Source: Pseudomonadota bacterium (GTDB lineage Bacteria > Pseudomonadota > Gammaproteobacteria > Acidiferrobacterales > UBA6901). Taken from it: DNA of 64,000 nt. Positions 1 through 7,947 of the stretch are shown here, in pieces. Positions within the stretch are counted from its first letter, which is position 1, and each line of letters starts with the position of its first letter. Both the position numbers and the translations under genes were made by a program. The notes under the pieces were generated by a model. The model was not told the origin of the DNA, did no database searches, and was given only the letters and a program-made list of their open reading frames with translations. The stretch lies in NCBI GenBank assembly GCA_021785515.1, contig JAJYEX010000001.1, positions 640,196-704,195 on the forward strand, in the 5' to 3' direction.

Positions 1-333
1 GAGCAGATGCTCCAGCGAGACGGGCACTACGGTTACTGAACGGCCGTTCCGCAGCATGTTAAGGCCCCAGGTCGGCTTCGGGTTGATATGGCCACACCGG
101 CCCTCGTGGATATGAATGGGTTCGATCGCCCCCCGCGGCTCCCCGCGCAGCATTACCACGACCCGCGTCTTGTTACCCTCTGCCGTCAACACGGCCTTTC
201 CGCTTTCATGAACATAGAAACCGGGTTCCGGGTGGATAGCCACAGTCACGCGATGCGGGCCAGCTGCCAGAGCAGCACCACTGGAAACAGCCATCAACCC
301 AGCAAACAACGACGTCACAAAAAGATTGCGCAT
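1..333 (-). CDS. Exported small protein with HIHEG motif (3' end outside window)
   Basis: Reading from an ATG at 333 on the minus strand gives an uninterrupted frame that leaves the window at base 1, so the C-terminus is missing. The first ~23 residues are a clear signal peptide (basic MRN start, hydrophobic run, cleavage near ALA-AGP). The mature part has the motif IHIHEGRCG followed by KPTWGLNMLRNGRS. That pattern resembles small periplasmic proteins with a CHRD-like or superoxide-dismutase-like fold (HIHxGxCG then a 'L.NV.NG.S' stretch). The start has a good ribosome site, AAAGGGG, 7 bases upstream. Function is unknown; the family assignment is by resemblance only. Confidence 0.7.
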   Translation of the reverse strand, partial: MRNLFVTSLFAGLMAVSSGAALAAGPHRVTVAIHPEPGFYVHESGKAVLTAEGNKTRVVVMLRGEPRGAIEPIHIHEGRCGHINPKPTWGLNMLRNGRSVTVVPVSLEHLL

Positions 334-646
334 GTTTATTACCCCTTTCATTTTTTGTACGGCACAGTAGTCACTTACTACACGCAGGCAATTTATCACA
401 AGTCTAAACTTCCGCCTACCTACGTCAGCCCATCCTAGACTTCCCGACTTTGCCCTGATGGCTTGCCAACGGCTTCTTGGCCCCCAATCATACCTCTTGG
501 AATCCGGAGAATTATACTTAGAATCAGGGCGATATAAACAAACACTTCCCAAATCCGGCGGTCCTCGCGGGCCCAACTACTGCCCGCGATTTCCGCTGTT
601 CAAACACCTGCTTCTACTTCGACGGGGGGTTACCGTCAACTACCCG
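334..646. other. Intergenic region with 8-bp inverted repeat
   Basis: No gene is supported here. An 8-bp perfect inverted repeat, TCGCGGGC (565-572) and GCCCGCGA (582-589), lies downstream of the cytochrome-porin gene stop. It has no T-run on the minus strand, so it is at best a weak or Rho-assisted terminator. The part near 340 holds the ribosome site and presumably the promoter of the small exported protein. Confidence 0.35.
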
Positions 647-2011
647 TTACCATGCAAACCAGCCGTAAAGGAACGTGTAATTGTCGTTCGAAACGCTGGT
701 CGTGGAGCCCACATACTTGGTGTATCCGCGGTACTGCAGCCCGAGCTTGGTGTTCTCCCAGGGCAGATAATCCACCTCCGCGGTCCAGTACGCCGTATTC
801 GGACTGCCGGACACATTATTGGTCCATCCCCACAGGACCGCATCCGAATTCCCGGACCAGTTGTCGTAAGCGAGCATCGCTTCGAGGTCATGGCTCCAGT
901 GCATTGCGCCGTCAACACGAACGTCATTCAGATGATCACTCGAGTTCGAGGTTGGGGCCGCCGCATTGCCGGCAGCAACCGAGGTGCCGTAATTCTGGCT
1001 TTCATGCAGATACTGCGCATGCAGCGCCAGCAGGTTGTCTCCCAACGGCAACTCGTACTGCGTGTCGACGCCGACATCGGTATACTTGTCGTCCACGCCT
1101 ATGCTGTCCAGACCCTTGGTCTGCATGCCGAAGGTGCCGATCTCCCAGTACGCGTCGTCGAACTGGCGCTGCCAGGCGAGTCGCCAGTAAGGCGCAACAC
1201 CGTTGATGCTGTCCAGCGTACCCGCCAAACCGCCGCCGCCCGCTCCGACCGGCTCGATCAGATTGCCCTGGATGGCGGTGCGGTAGAACGAGAGCGCCGC
1301 ATACCAATCGTTATTGATGAGTGTGTACGCACCGAGACCGGCGACATTGCCACCGAGACTGTCGAGCATCGAATCTGGCGGCGAGCTTGGAGCGCCGTTG
1401 GCGTAATGATCATACGGATGCTCGCCCGAGTGGATCCACGGATAACCCCAGGCCGGCGTGTCATTCCACACATCTTCGACCGACGGGTTGTTGTTCAAAG
1501 TCACACCGTAGATCTGATCCTGGCCGTCCATCGTGAAATGATTGGCATAGCGGACATCAGTGTTGTCCCACTGAAAACTCGACCCCGCCGCCTTCTGCTC
1601 GTAGGTGATCTGCATGAACGTGCCCATGTGCGGCGAGATCTCGCCGGCATAGAACAGGCTCAGCTGGCGCGGGAATTCGACATTGTTGTTCTGACCACCT
1701 GGCGCACGCTTGCCTTCGTTCGACATACCGACCTGCAGCATGACCGACAGCGGCGCCCCGGCGTTGATCTTGAGCGACTTGCCGCCATTGGCCTCAATCT
1801 GCTGCAGACCTGTCAGGGTGTAGCCGTTCAGTTTGAACAGGCGCCCGAATGGCGTGAGCTCCGGAAAGACCGTGTGGCAGACTTCGCAGGCGAGGCCTGT
1901 CTGGCGCGCGTAGCTCGGCACGGCAAGCGCCTCTGGCGAAGACAAAGCCAGCAGTGCTAATGCTCCTCCGCCGGCAATAATCAGACTTCTGGATACCGAA
2001 ACTTTCGACAT
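647..2011 (-). CDS. Monoheme cytochrome c-porin fusion, outer membrane (Cyc2-like architecture)
   Basis: A 454-residue protein that starts at ATG 2011, the position with the AAGGGGGG ribosome site; a longer upstream start lacks signal-peptide logic. Residues 1-30 are a Sec signal peptide ending ALA. The heme site CEVCH (C42, C45, H46) is followed directly by TVFPELTPFGRLFKLNGYT, a hallmark of cytochrome-porin fusions. The remaining ~390 residues are rich in alternating aromatic and polar residues, like a beta-barrel, and the chain ends in a terminal aromatic (YGWFAW), as BamA substrates do. This layout, one N-terminal c-heme plugged into a barrel, is that of the iron oxidase Cyc2 (about 485 residues). 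The heme motif context here (GLACEVCH) differs from the AxPCxxCH usually cited for Cyc2. A role in moving electrons across the outer membrane is inferred; the donor is unknown. Confidence 0.8.
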   Translation of the reverse strand: MSKVSVSRSLIIAGGGALALLALSSPEALAVPSYARQTGLACEVCHTVFPELTPFGRLFKLNGYTLTGLQQIEANGGKSLKINAGAPLSVMLQVGMSNEGKRAPGGQNNNVEFPRQLSLFYAGEISPHMGTFMQITYEQKAAGSSFQWDNTDVRYANHFTMDGQDQIYGVTLNNNPSVEDVWNDTPAWGYPWIHSGEHPYDHYANGAPSSPPDSMLDSLGGNVAGLGAYTLINNDWYAALSFYRTAIQGNLIEPVGAGGGGLAGTLDSINGVAPYWRLAWQRQFDDAYWEIGTFGMQTKGLDSIGVDDKYTDVGVDTQYELPLGDNLLALHAQYLHESQNYGTSVAAGNAAAPTSNSSDHLNDVRVDGAMHWSHDLEAMLAYDNWSGNSDAVLWGWTNNVSGSPNTAYWTAEVDYLPWENTKLGLQYRGYTKYVGSTTSVSNDNYTFLYGWFAW

Positions 2012-2136
2012 GTTACCCCCCTTGCTTCGTTGACAGAACCTTAGCGATACCGTCGCCTCTCCCACACCTGCGACGTGTATCCATGATCCAGTATTGTCGG
2101 CTTACCTCGTCACGCACCACAGCCAATTTGCCGGTG

Positions 2137-2178
2137 ACGATACTCCGCCCTCTCCGGGCAGGCTTTGACGCAAATCAA
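2137..2178 (-). promoter_or_regulatory. FNR/ANR-type operator and -10 upstream of the cytochrome-porin gene
   Basis: On the minus strand, TTGATTTGCGTCAA (2178 down to 2165) matches the FNR consensus TTGAT-N4-ATCAA at 9 of 10 positions. A -10-like TATCGT lies at 2142-2137. If transcription starts near 2130, the box centre (2171.5) falls at -41.5, the classical class II activator spacing. The cytochrome-porin start codon is about 120 bases further on. The sequence match is direct; activation by an FNR/ANR protein under low oxygen is inferred. Confidence 0.5.
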
Positions 2179-2708
2179 GATCGACACGGTATAGAGAGGG
2201 CAATCCGCGTTTGTCGGCACGCACAGGAATTACATAGGGCGTTTGGCCGGTCTCCTTAACCTATCCCTTATGGTGCGATCTCTATCTCCAAAGGGAAGGG
2301 TGCCAAAAAAATTCTGGAACGATTTTCGTCTGCCTCCGATCTCTGGCAAGGGGCCCCGGCACAGGTCAGCGCGTCGATGATCGACTGCAGACCAAACCTA
2401 CGGATTACAACCTGCATCGGAGCGCTCTTGCGGATCCCCACCACGACCAACCCGAGCTGTCGGCCGGACGCCTCGCGCTGCGGTTTGCCGTGGCCGTTGC
2501 CGGACATCATAGACAGATGGGCACAGCAGGCAACCCCTCGCGGGCTCGCGCTGTGCACACATCAACCACAGGGTCTACCGGCGCCCAGCAAGCACAGCGG
2601 GCCAGCTATGGAAAATGAATCGTGGACAAACAGTGGGGCAATTCCTGGCAGCCTGTGAAGATCGGCATACCCCGGGCAGGAGAACCCATGGGCATCTTTG
2701 CCCCGACT
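2179..2708. other. Gene-free stretch between cytochrome-porin promoter and rsmE
   Basis: About 530 bases between the FNR-type box and the end of rsmE. Short open frames exist on both strands but have no ribosome sites, no recognisable domains and no consistent coding character. I see no RNA gene or repeat. Confidence 0.4.
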
Positions 2709-3440
2709 TCAGAAATCTCCCCACAGCGCAGCCATGGCAGCCAGCGCCGCCGGCGCCGCCGTTTCGGTCCGCAAAACCCTGGGACCGAGCCGGACGCCTG
2801 AAAAACCGGCATCGGCGGCTGCGCGCTCCTCCTCCTCGGTAAGTCCGCCTTCCGGCCCGACCAGCAGCTGCACCGCACGGTCCGGTCGCACCAGCGAACG
2901 TACCGAGACGGTCGCGCGGGGACTAAGCATCCACCGCGTGACCGCCCGCGACGCATCCCGCATCCAGGTAGCCAGGGGCATCACCGCCTCCACCGGCGGT
3001 AGCCGGTTGCGACCGCATTGCTCACAGGCTGCCACCACCACATCCTCCCAGTGGCGGACGCGCTTTTCGGCACGATCACCGCTCAATTGCACGACACTGC
3101 GCGCGGTGATTACCGGCACGATACGCGCGATACCGAGTTCTACCGCCTTGCGAATCGTCAGATCCATGCGGTCACCGGACGAGACGGCCTGAACCAGGAC
3201 GAGGTCGAGTGGAGATTCACGCTCAATTTCGCTGAAGCGGCCGACTTCGACAGTAACGTGGTTGCGGGACATGCCGGAAACCACGGCAGAGTATTCGCCA
3301 CCGATGCCGTTAAAAACGGTAATCGCTTCCCCCACGCGCAATCTCAGCGCGTGCGCTGCATGATGCGCAGCCTGCGACGGCAAGTCCACGGTGATACCGG
3401 CGGCCAGCGGCTGCGGGCAGTAAAAGCGGGGAACGGACAT
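2709..3440 (-). CDS. rsmE: 16S rRNA (uracil(1498)-N3)-methyltransferase RsmE
   Basis: A 243-residue protein that starts MSVPRFYCP at 3440; further upstream codons do not resemble the family. RsmE methylates N3 of U1498 in 16S rRNA using S-adenosylmethionine and is a SPOUT-class cytosolic enzyme that forms a trefoil knot. The C-terminal SPOUT signature is complete: LLVGPEGGLTEEEERAA followed by VRLGPRVLRTETAAPAALA. The N-terminal ~70 residues form the PUA-like domain (HHAAHALRLRVGEAITVFNG). Length matches the usual 240-250. It is followed upstream by a DksA-like gene, with no obvious shared operon. Confidence 0.95.
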   Translation of the reverse strand: MSVPRFYCPQPLAAGITVDLPSQAAHHAAHALRLRVGEAITVFNGIGGEYSAVVSGMSRNHVTVEVGRFSEIERESPLDLVLVQAVSSGDRMDLTIRKAVELGIARIVPVITARSVVQLSGDRAEKRVRHWEDVVVAACEQCGRNRLPPVEAVMPLATWMRDASRAVTRWMLSPRATVSVRSLVRPDRAVQLLVGPEGGLTEEEERAAADAGFSGVRLGPRVLRTETAAPAALAAMAALWGDF

Positions 3441-3615
3441 GCATGGCATCCACGGTCGTGGCGCGCGGGTTCCGCGTGCCGTGGCGCGATCATAGACCCG
3501 CGCGGCGCATTTGACGATAAGGGACCAGGCATGACGGGTCGCCCCGACCTCGCCTGGAAGGCCGGAGACCTGGCCGGACCGCTGCCACCCCAAGGGCAGC
3601 ACTGAAATACCCCGG

Positions 3616-4008
3616 CTACAGGCTGGGCGTCATATCCTTGGCCATGCGCTCGTGGCGCGCCTGGCAGTCGGTGCAACGGTTGGCCGACGGGTAGGCGCGC
3701 AGCCGTTCGACCGATATGTCAGCGCCGCAATCTGCGCACCGAGCGTAGGTTCCGGCATCGATGCGGGCCAGTGCGGCCTCCACCTCGGAAAGCTCGGAGA
3801 CTTCCTTCTCGATCTCGAAAATACGGAAATCTGCCAGCAGGTCGACCACCGACTGCTCTCCTATGTCCAGCACTCGGCCGGCAACTTCCGAATACGTCTT
3901 ATTGTCCGAATCGATCAGCGCGCCGTGGATCGCCCTACGCAGTTCCAGCGCCCGGTCTCGTAGCTGCTTCTTGAAGGACTGAATCTCGGACTGACTAAGG
4001 GAATACAT
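3616..4008 (-). CDS. DksA/TraR family C4 zinc-finger protein
   Basis: A 130-residue protein with start ATG 4008 preceded by GGGGGTG. The N-terminal two-thirds is an alpha-helical, charged coiled coil (FKKQLRDRALELRRAI ... EIEKEVSELSEVEAALARIDAG). The C-terminus has a four-cysteine zinc finger, CADCG ... CTDCQARHE. Members of this family bind the RNA polymerase secondary channel and modulate initiation, often with ppGpp. The protein is shorter than E. coli DksA (151 aa) and lacks the paired DxxDxA aspartates at the coiled-coil tip, as far as I can align it. It is therefore a DksA paralogue rather than certain DksA. Confidence 0.85.
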   Translation of the reverse strand: MYSLSQSEIQSFKKQLRDRALELRRAIHGALIDSDNKTYSEVAGRVLDIGEQSVVDLLADFRIFEIEKEVSELSEVEAALARIDAGTYARCADCGADISVERLRAYPSANRCTDCQARHERMAKDMTPSL

Positions 4009-4278
4009 AAAAACACCCCCGAATGTCCGCGCCACCTGTTTTAAATCCTGATTTAAGTTATGGGGGCAGTAACGACAATTCCAAGGCCCGCCCACCTTAA
4101 CTCCATACGGCATGATGTTTATGCCGAAGATGCTTAAAGAATTTTGGGCTGACACCAAGACCGGCCGCGCATCTCGTCATGTATAGCTAGTCCAGCCCCG
4201 GCTGCTCCAGCAAACCCAAGCGCGACGCACCGTATGGCACACCGGAAGGTGTTGCCCGCGCAACAAATCTATCAGCAC

Positions 4279-5490
4279 TCAAAGAAGGCGGTCGAGGCCA
4301 AGCGGCACCACCGTCACCGCGTCCCCAGATTCGAAACCGGCGCTGTCCTCGCCGATCCGTATCAGACCGTTGGTATCGCGCAGAGCACCGATCTGGTGCG
4401 AACCCTGTCCTGGCAGCGCCGTGGCAATCAGACGTCCTTCATGATCCAGACGCAGACGCGCACGCACGAATTCCGTACGTCCCGGCTGGCGCCTAAATCC
4501 GTTGCCCGCAGTTGCATGAAACTCCGGCATCCCGGGTGATGCCACGCCATTCCACGCCAGCACCGCCGGCTCAACAAAGAGCTTGAATGTAACCAGGCTT
4601 GATACCGGATTCCCGGGTAATGCAAAGAAATGACCACGCTCGCCAAGATGGCCGAACGCAAGTGGCTTCCCAGGCTTGATCTTCACCTTCCACAAGTCAA
4701 TCTCGCCGATCTCGGAAAACACCTTCCTCACGAGATCGTGGTCACCCACCGAAACGCCGCCGCTCGTCACGACAAAGTCATAGCCGGCACTGGCACCAAA
4801 CCGCGCGCGCAACGCCGAAACGTCATCCGACACTGTGCCGCCATCAACCACTTCCACGCCCAACGCCTCGAGCTGTACAAGCGTTGCCAGGCGGTTCGAT
4901 TCATAGATCTGTCCGGGGCCAAGCGCCGTTCCGGGCGCTACCAGCTCGTCACCGGTGGCCACCACCAGTGCCCGGGCTCTGGGGCGCACCGAAACCTGAT
5001 CAAACCCCGCCGCAGACAACAGCGCCAGATCGTATCCGGTTAGACGCCGTCCCGGCACATAAAGCTGGTCCCCGGCACGGAAATCTTCTGCGCGCCGGCG
5101 TACGTTCTGTTCCGGCTGCACGCTGCCGGGAAACAGCACCTTGCCATCCTCGATCCGGACGTCTTCCTGCATGACCACCGCATCCGCGCCTTGCGGCAAC
5201 GGGGCGCCAGTGAAAATACGCATGGTTGTGCCAGGCCGCAACACCGCCGGAGGACTCCCGCAGCGCGATTCACCCTCAAGCGGCAACCGCGATTGCGCAG
5301 CGGCCAGATCCCCCAGGGCCAGGGCATAGCCGTCCATGGCGGAGTTGGTAAATGCGGGATTGTCCACACGCGCGCAAAGCTCCGCTGCGACAAAGCGACC
5401 CAGGGCCTGTCGCAGCGGGACGTCCTCGGCGCCCGTGCAGGACCGGATGCGGCTAACTATCGCGGCGCGTGCCTCTTCCAGGGACAGCAC
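4279..5490 (-). CDS. moeA: Molybdopterin molybdenumtransferase MoeA
   Basis: A 403-residue enzyme of Moco synthesis that inserts molybdate into adenylylated molybdopterin. The family signatures are present: PAFTNSAMDGYAL near residue 65, GTTMRIFTGAPLPQGADAVVMQED, the MPT-binding VVTSGGVSVGDHDLVR, and KIKPGKPLAFG then LPGNPVSSLVTF. A GTG at 5490 is preferred as start because it gives the family length. It also lies 3 bases after the stop of an upstream reading frame, which suggests coupling. An ATG at 5574 would add 28 residues unlike the family. The gene is divergent from moaB-moaC, so the two flank a shared upstream region. Confidence 0.92.
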   Translation of the reverse strand: MLSLEEARAAIVSRIRSCTGAEDVPLRQALGRFVAAELCARVDNPAFTNSAMDGYALALGDLAAAQSRLPLEGESRCGSPPAVLRPGTTMRIFTGAPLPQGADAVVMQEDVRIEDGKVLFPGSVQPEQNVRRRAEDFRAGDQLYVPGRRLTGYDLALLSAAGFDQVSVRPRARALVVATGDELVAPGTALGPGQIYESNRLATLVQLEALGVEVVDGGTVSDDVSALRARFGASAGYDFVVTSGGVSVGDHDLVRKVFSEIGEIDLWKVKIKPGKPLAFGHLGERGHFFALPGNPVSSLVTFKLFVEPAVLAWNGVASPGMPEFHATAGNGFRRQPGRTEFVRARLRLDHEGRLIATALPGQGSHQIGALRDTNGLIRIGEDSAGFESGDAVTVVPLGLDRLL

Positions 5491-6450
5491 GATCAGGCCC
5501 GTTCCGAGTCCGCGCAGAACCGGTCGTTGTCCAACGGCCCGCCGGCTTCGAAAGCAGGCCAGACATGCCGCCACCGCGATCCCGACCGCATGGGCGTTGT
5601 CGACCTCGAGACACCCTCATACCCATACCCGATACAGGTCATCAAAATGCAGATCCTCCGGCAATTCGCGACTGCGGTATTCAGGCACAACGCAAACTCC
5701 CACGCACCATCCCCGCAGACAGGACATCGCGTGCACTGCGCGCTACCGGTTCCGTTGACCACCCCGCCGATCAGCGCGGAAGCTTTGGGAATCGTAACCC
5801 GCTCAATCTGCGGCAGCGATAATCCCGTACTGGACGCAACAGTCAGTGTGCCAGACACCCCGGGAACAACAAGTCTCAGAGTATCGGGGGCAAACCATAT
5901 CGACCGATCCGGGGTCCACGTGCCACATCGCCCGCGAAATCGCGTGGTCAGGCAGACTGACGCCCCCCCGGAAATGGCCGGCGCGGAATCGTGCAACCAT
6001 AAAATCCGGACTTGCTCATTGATTACAGCGTAAACCACACTGGAGGGTAACTGAAAGACGGTTTTATGATCTGCATGCCGAAAACCCGATTTTTGCTTAA
6101 AATGGGCGGAAGTGCGCAGAACCCCATCGGCTTTGGGACTCAGGCAGGGTAGCGGCAGACGGCATAACCCCATGAACGACATGATTAAACTACCTGGCGA
6201 ACTGCGGCGCGCGTCCCTGTTCAGATTGGGCCGCCAGGAACACATGCCCATCAATCAGGCTGATGGACTGGGCGCGCAGAACGCGACATACCATCTGGCG
6301 CTTTATCTGCTCGAACCCGCGCCGGAAGTAAACGGAAATCGCGCTGCGTTGCACGATCCACAGGGTCGGCGCAATGCAGCCTGCCAGCCAGCGGGCAAGA
6401 CGGCACCTGAAACGCATCGAAACGGCTGCTGCCTTTCCTGAGGACCGACC
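5491..6450. other. Region between moeA and moaB with a possible broken minus-strand gene
   Basis: No intact recognisable gene. On the minus strand a frame ends with TGA at 5495-5493, abutting moeA. It contains IERVTIPKASALIGG and a Cys cluster CTRCPVCGDGAW. A second frame then gives a protein-like run, VPEYRSRELPEDLHFDDLYR, ending in a stop at 5617-5619. The protein-like signal switching between frames suggests a small zinc-binding protein gene broken by frameshifts upstream of moeA, but I cannot name the family. The rest, up to the moaB ribosome site (GAGGACC, 6440), shows nothing definite. Confidence 0.3.
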
Positions 6451-6975
6451 ATGACGAAAACTGATGCCCCGTTCGTATCGCTCAATATCGCCATACTGAC
6501 TTTATCCGATACCCGAACGCGCGAAAACGATACCTCCGGAGATCTTATCGAGGAGCGGGCGCGGAATGCGGGTCACCAAGTAGTGCAGCGGGCGCTGGTG
6601 CGCGAAGATATGGACAGGCTGCGCGCGCAGTTTCGCGACTGGATAGCTGATTCAGGAATCGACGTAATTATTTCGACGGGAGGCACCGGCATGACCCGGC
6701 GCGACATAACGCCTGAGGCGGTGCACCCTTTCATCACCAAACCCATTCCCGGCTTCGGCGAACTGTTCCGCATGCTGTCCTACCAGGAAATAGGAACCTC
6801 AACGATCCAGTCGCGCGCCGATGCGGGCATCGCTGACGGCACTGTGATTTTCATGCTGCCCGGCTCCACCAACGCCTGCCGCCTGGGCATGGACAAGATC
6901 ATCCTCAGCCAGCTCGACAGCCGCCATCGGCCTTGCAATCTCATCGAACTGCTGCCGCGTATCCGCCGTGCGTAG
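6451..6975 (+). CDS. moaB: Molybdenum cofactor biosynthesis protein MoaB (molybdopterin adenylyltransferase family)
   Basis: A 174-residue protein with a GAGGACC ribosome site 8 bases before ATG. It belongs to the MoaB/Mog family that binds molybdopterin and, in Mog-type members, adenylylates it before molybdate insertion by MoeA. The MPT-binding loop is intact ([19 protein letters not shown]), as is the second conserved stretch [20 protein letters not shown]. It overlaps the annotated start of moaC by a few bases, so the two are surely co-transcribed, and it lies divergent to moeA. The family cannot be split into MoaB versus Mog from sequence inspection alone. Confidence 0.93.
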   Translation: MTKTDAPFVSLNIAILTLSDTRTRENDTSGDLIEERARNAGHQVVQRALVREDMDRLRAQFRDWIADSGIDVIISTGGTGMTRRDITPEAVHPFITKPIPGFGELFRMLSYQEIGTSTIQSRADAGIADGTVIFMLPGSTNACRLGMDKIILSQLDSRHRPCNLIELLPRIRRA

Positions 6976-7483
6976 CCGCAAGACCATGCCCCCCTCCGGC
7001 GGGGCGGGAGAAAAGCTGACGCACGTCAACGCCCGCGGCGAGGCGCACATGGTGGATGTCGGCGCAAAGGCGGTGACCCGACGCGAGGCGATTGCGGCCG
7101 GCACCCTGCACATGCAGCGCCAGACCCTGCATCTGGTCCTGACGGGCGGACACAACAAAGGGGACGTCCTCGCGGCTGCGCGCATCGCCGGGATCATGGC
7201 GGCAAAGAAGACCGCGGAGCTGATCCCGTTATGCCATACCATCGCGCTGTCCGCCATCGACGTCACGCTCGAACCCGACGAGACGGCAGCGGCTATCCAT
7301 TGTCGTGCCTGTGTTCGTACATCCGGACAGACTGGCGCCGAGATGGAAGCGCTGACCGCGGTCCAGATTGCGTTGCTGACCCTGTATGATATGTGCAAGG
7401 CTGTCGACCGGGCCATGGTCATGACGGACATACGACTGCTGGCAAAATCGGGTGGGCGTTCCGGCAGCTGGACACGCGCCTGA
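6968..7483 (+). CDS. moaC: Cyclic pyranopterin monophosphate synthase MoaC
   Basis: A 171-residue enzyme that turns 3',8-cyclo-GTP into cyclic pyranopterin monophosphate, the step after MoaA. Family motifs are clear: [25 protein letters not shown] at the N-terminus, [19 protein letters not shown], and [26 protein letters not shown] near the C-terminus, including the catalytic Asp and Lys of the last block. The GTG at 6968 overlaps moaB by 8 bases; an ATG at 6986 is an alternative that removes six residues. Neither has a strong ribosome site, consistent with translational coupling to moaB. moaA is not in the window. Confidence 0.94.
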   Translation: MRSRKTMPPSGGAGEKLTHVNARGEAHMVDVGAKAVTRREAIAAGTLHMQRQTLHLVLTGGHNKGDVLAAARIAGIMAAKKTAELIPLCHTIALSAIDVTLEPDETAAAIHCRACVRTSGQTGAEMEALTAVQIALLTLYDMCKAVDRAMVMTDIRLLAKSGGRSGSWTRA

Positions 7484-7553
7484 GGCATACCGGGCGGAAT
7501 CGGCGCAGCCGCCGGACACACGAACAAAAACGGGCAATTCGGAGGAATATACC

Positions 7554-7751
7554 ATGCAACAGAACGTTGGCAGCATCGACAAGGTGATACGGGTCGCTAT
7601 CGGGGTGGTCCTGCTGGGCTTGGTGTTTTTCCTGAAGGGCAGCGTACGCTGGCTGGGGCTCATCGGTCTGGCTCCTATCTTTACCGCGTTCATCGGCTGG
7701 TGCCCGGCCTACTCGCTGTTCCATTTGAATACCTCCTCGAAAAAACGCTGA
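7554..7751 (+). CDS. DUF2892 (YgaP-type) two-helix inner-membrane protein
   Basis: A 65-residue protein with a strong GGAGGA site 7 bases before ATG 7554. The N-terminal MQQNVGSIDKVIRVAIGVVL and the C-terminal FIGWCPAYSLF are signature elements of DUF2892, the membrane module found at the end of YgaP-type rhodaneses and as a stand-alone protein in many sulfur-metabolising proteobacteria. Two membrane segments are visible (residues ~10-28 and ~32-50). The conserved cysteine in GWCP is present. It follows moaC by 70 bases and may be in the same transcript; the function is unknown. Confidence 0.85.
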   Translation: MQQNVGSIDKVIRVAIGVVLLGLVFFLKGSVRWLGLIGLAPIFTAFIGWCPAYSLFHLNTSSKKR

Positions 7752-7947
7752 GGCCGGATTTTCTGGCGACCAGGCGGGGCGCCAGAGGAACTCACACACC
7801 GGGGGCGTGGTTTCTGATCCATCCGGTCACGGCATCGCTGTGGCCGCGAGGTATCCGAACTGCGGCACGAAACCCTAGGTAATCTACCGGACCGCCACTA
7901 CAATAAGCGGCCTGTCTCCCCGATTTCCCAAGTTTTTTTGTGACTAT

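Noticed and set aside
458-1960. 500-codon plus-strand frame opposite the cytochrome-porin gene
   Set aside because: It lacks any domain or ribosome site, while the opposite strand has a signal peptide, heme motif and barrel.
2268-2558. 96-codon minus-strand frame upstream of the cytochrome-porin gene
   Set aside because: No ribosome site and no family resemblance; composition is non-coding-like.
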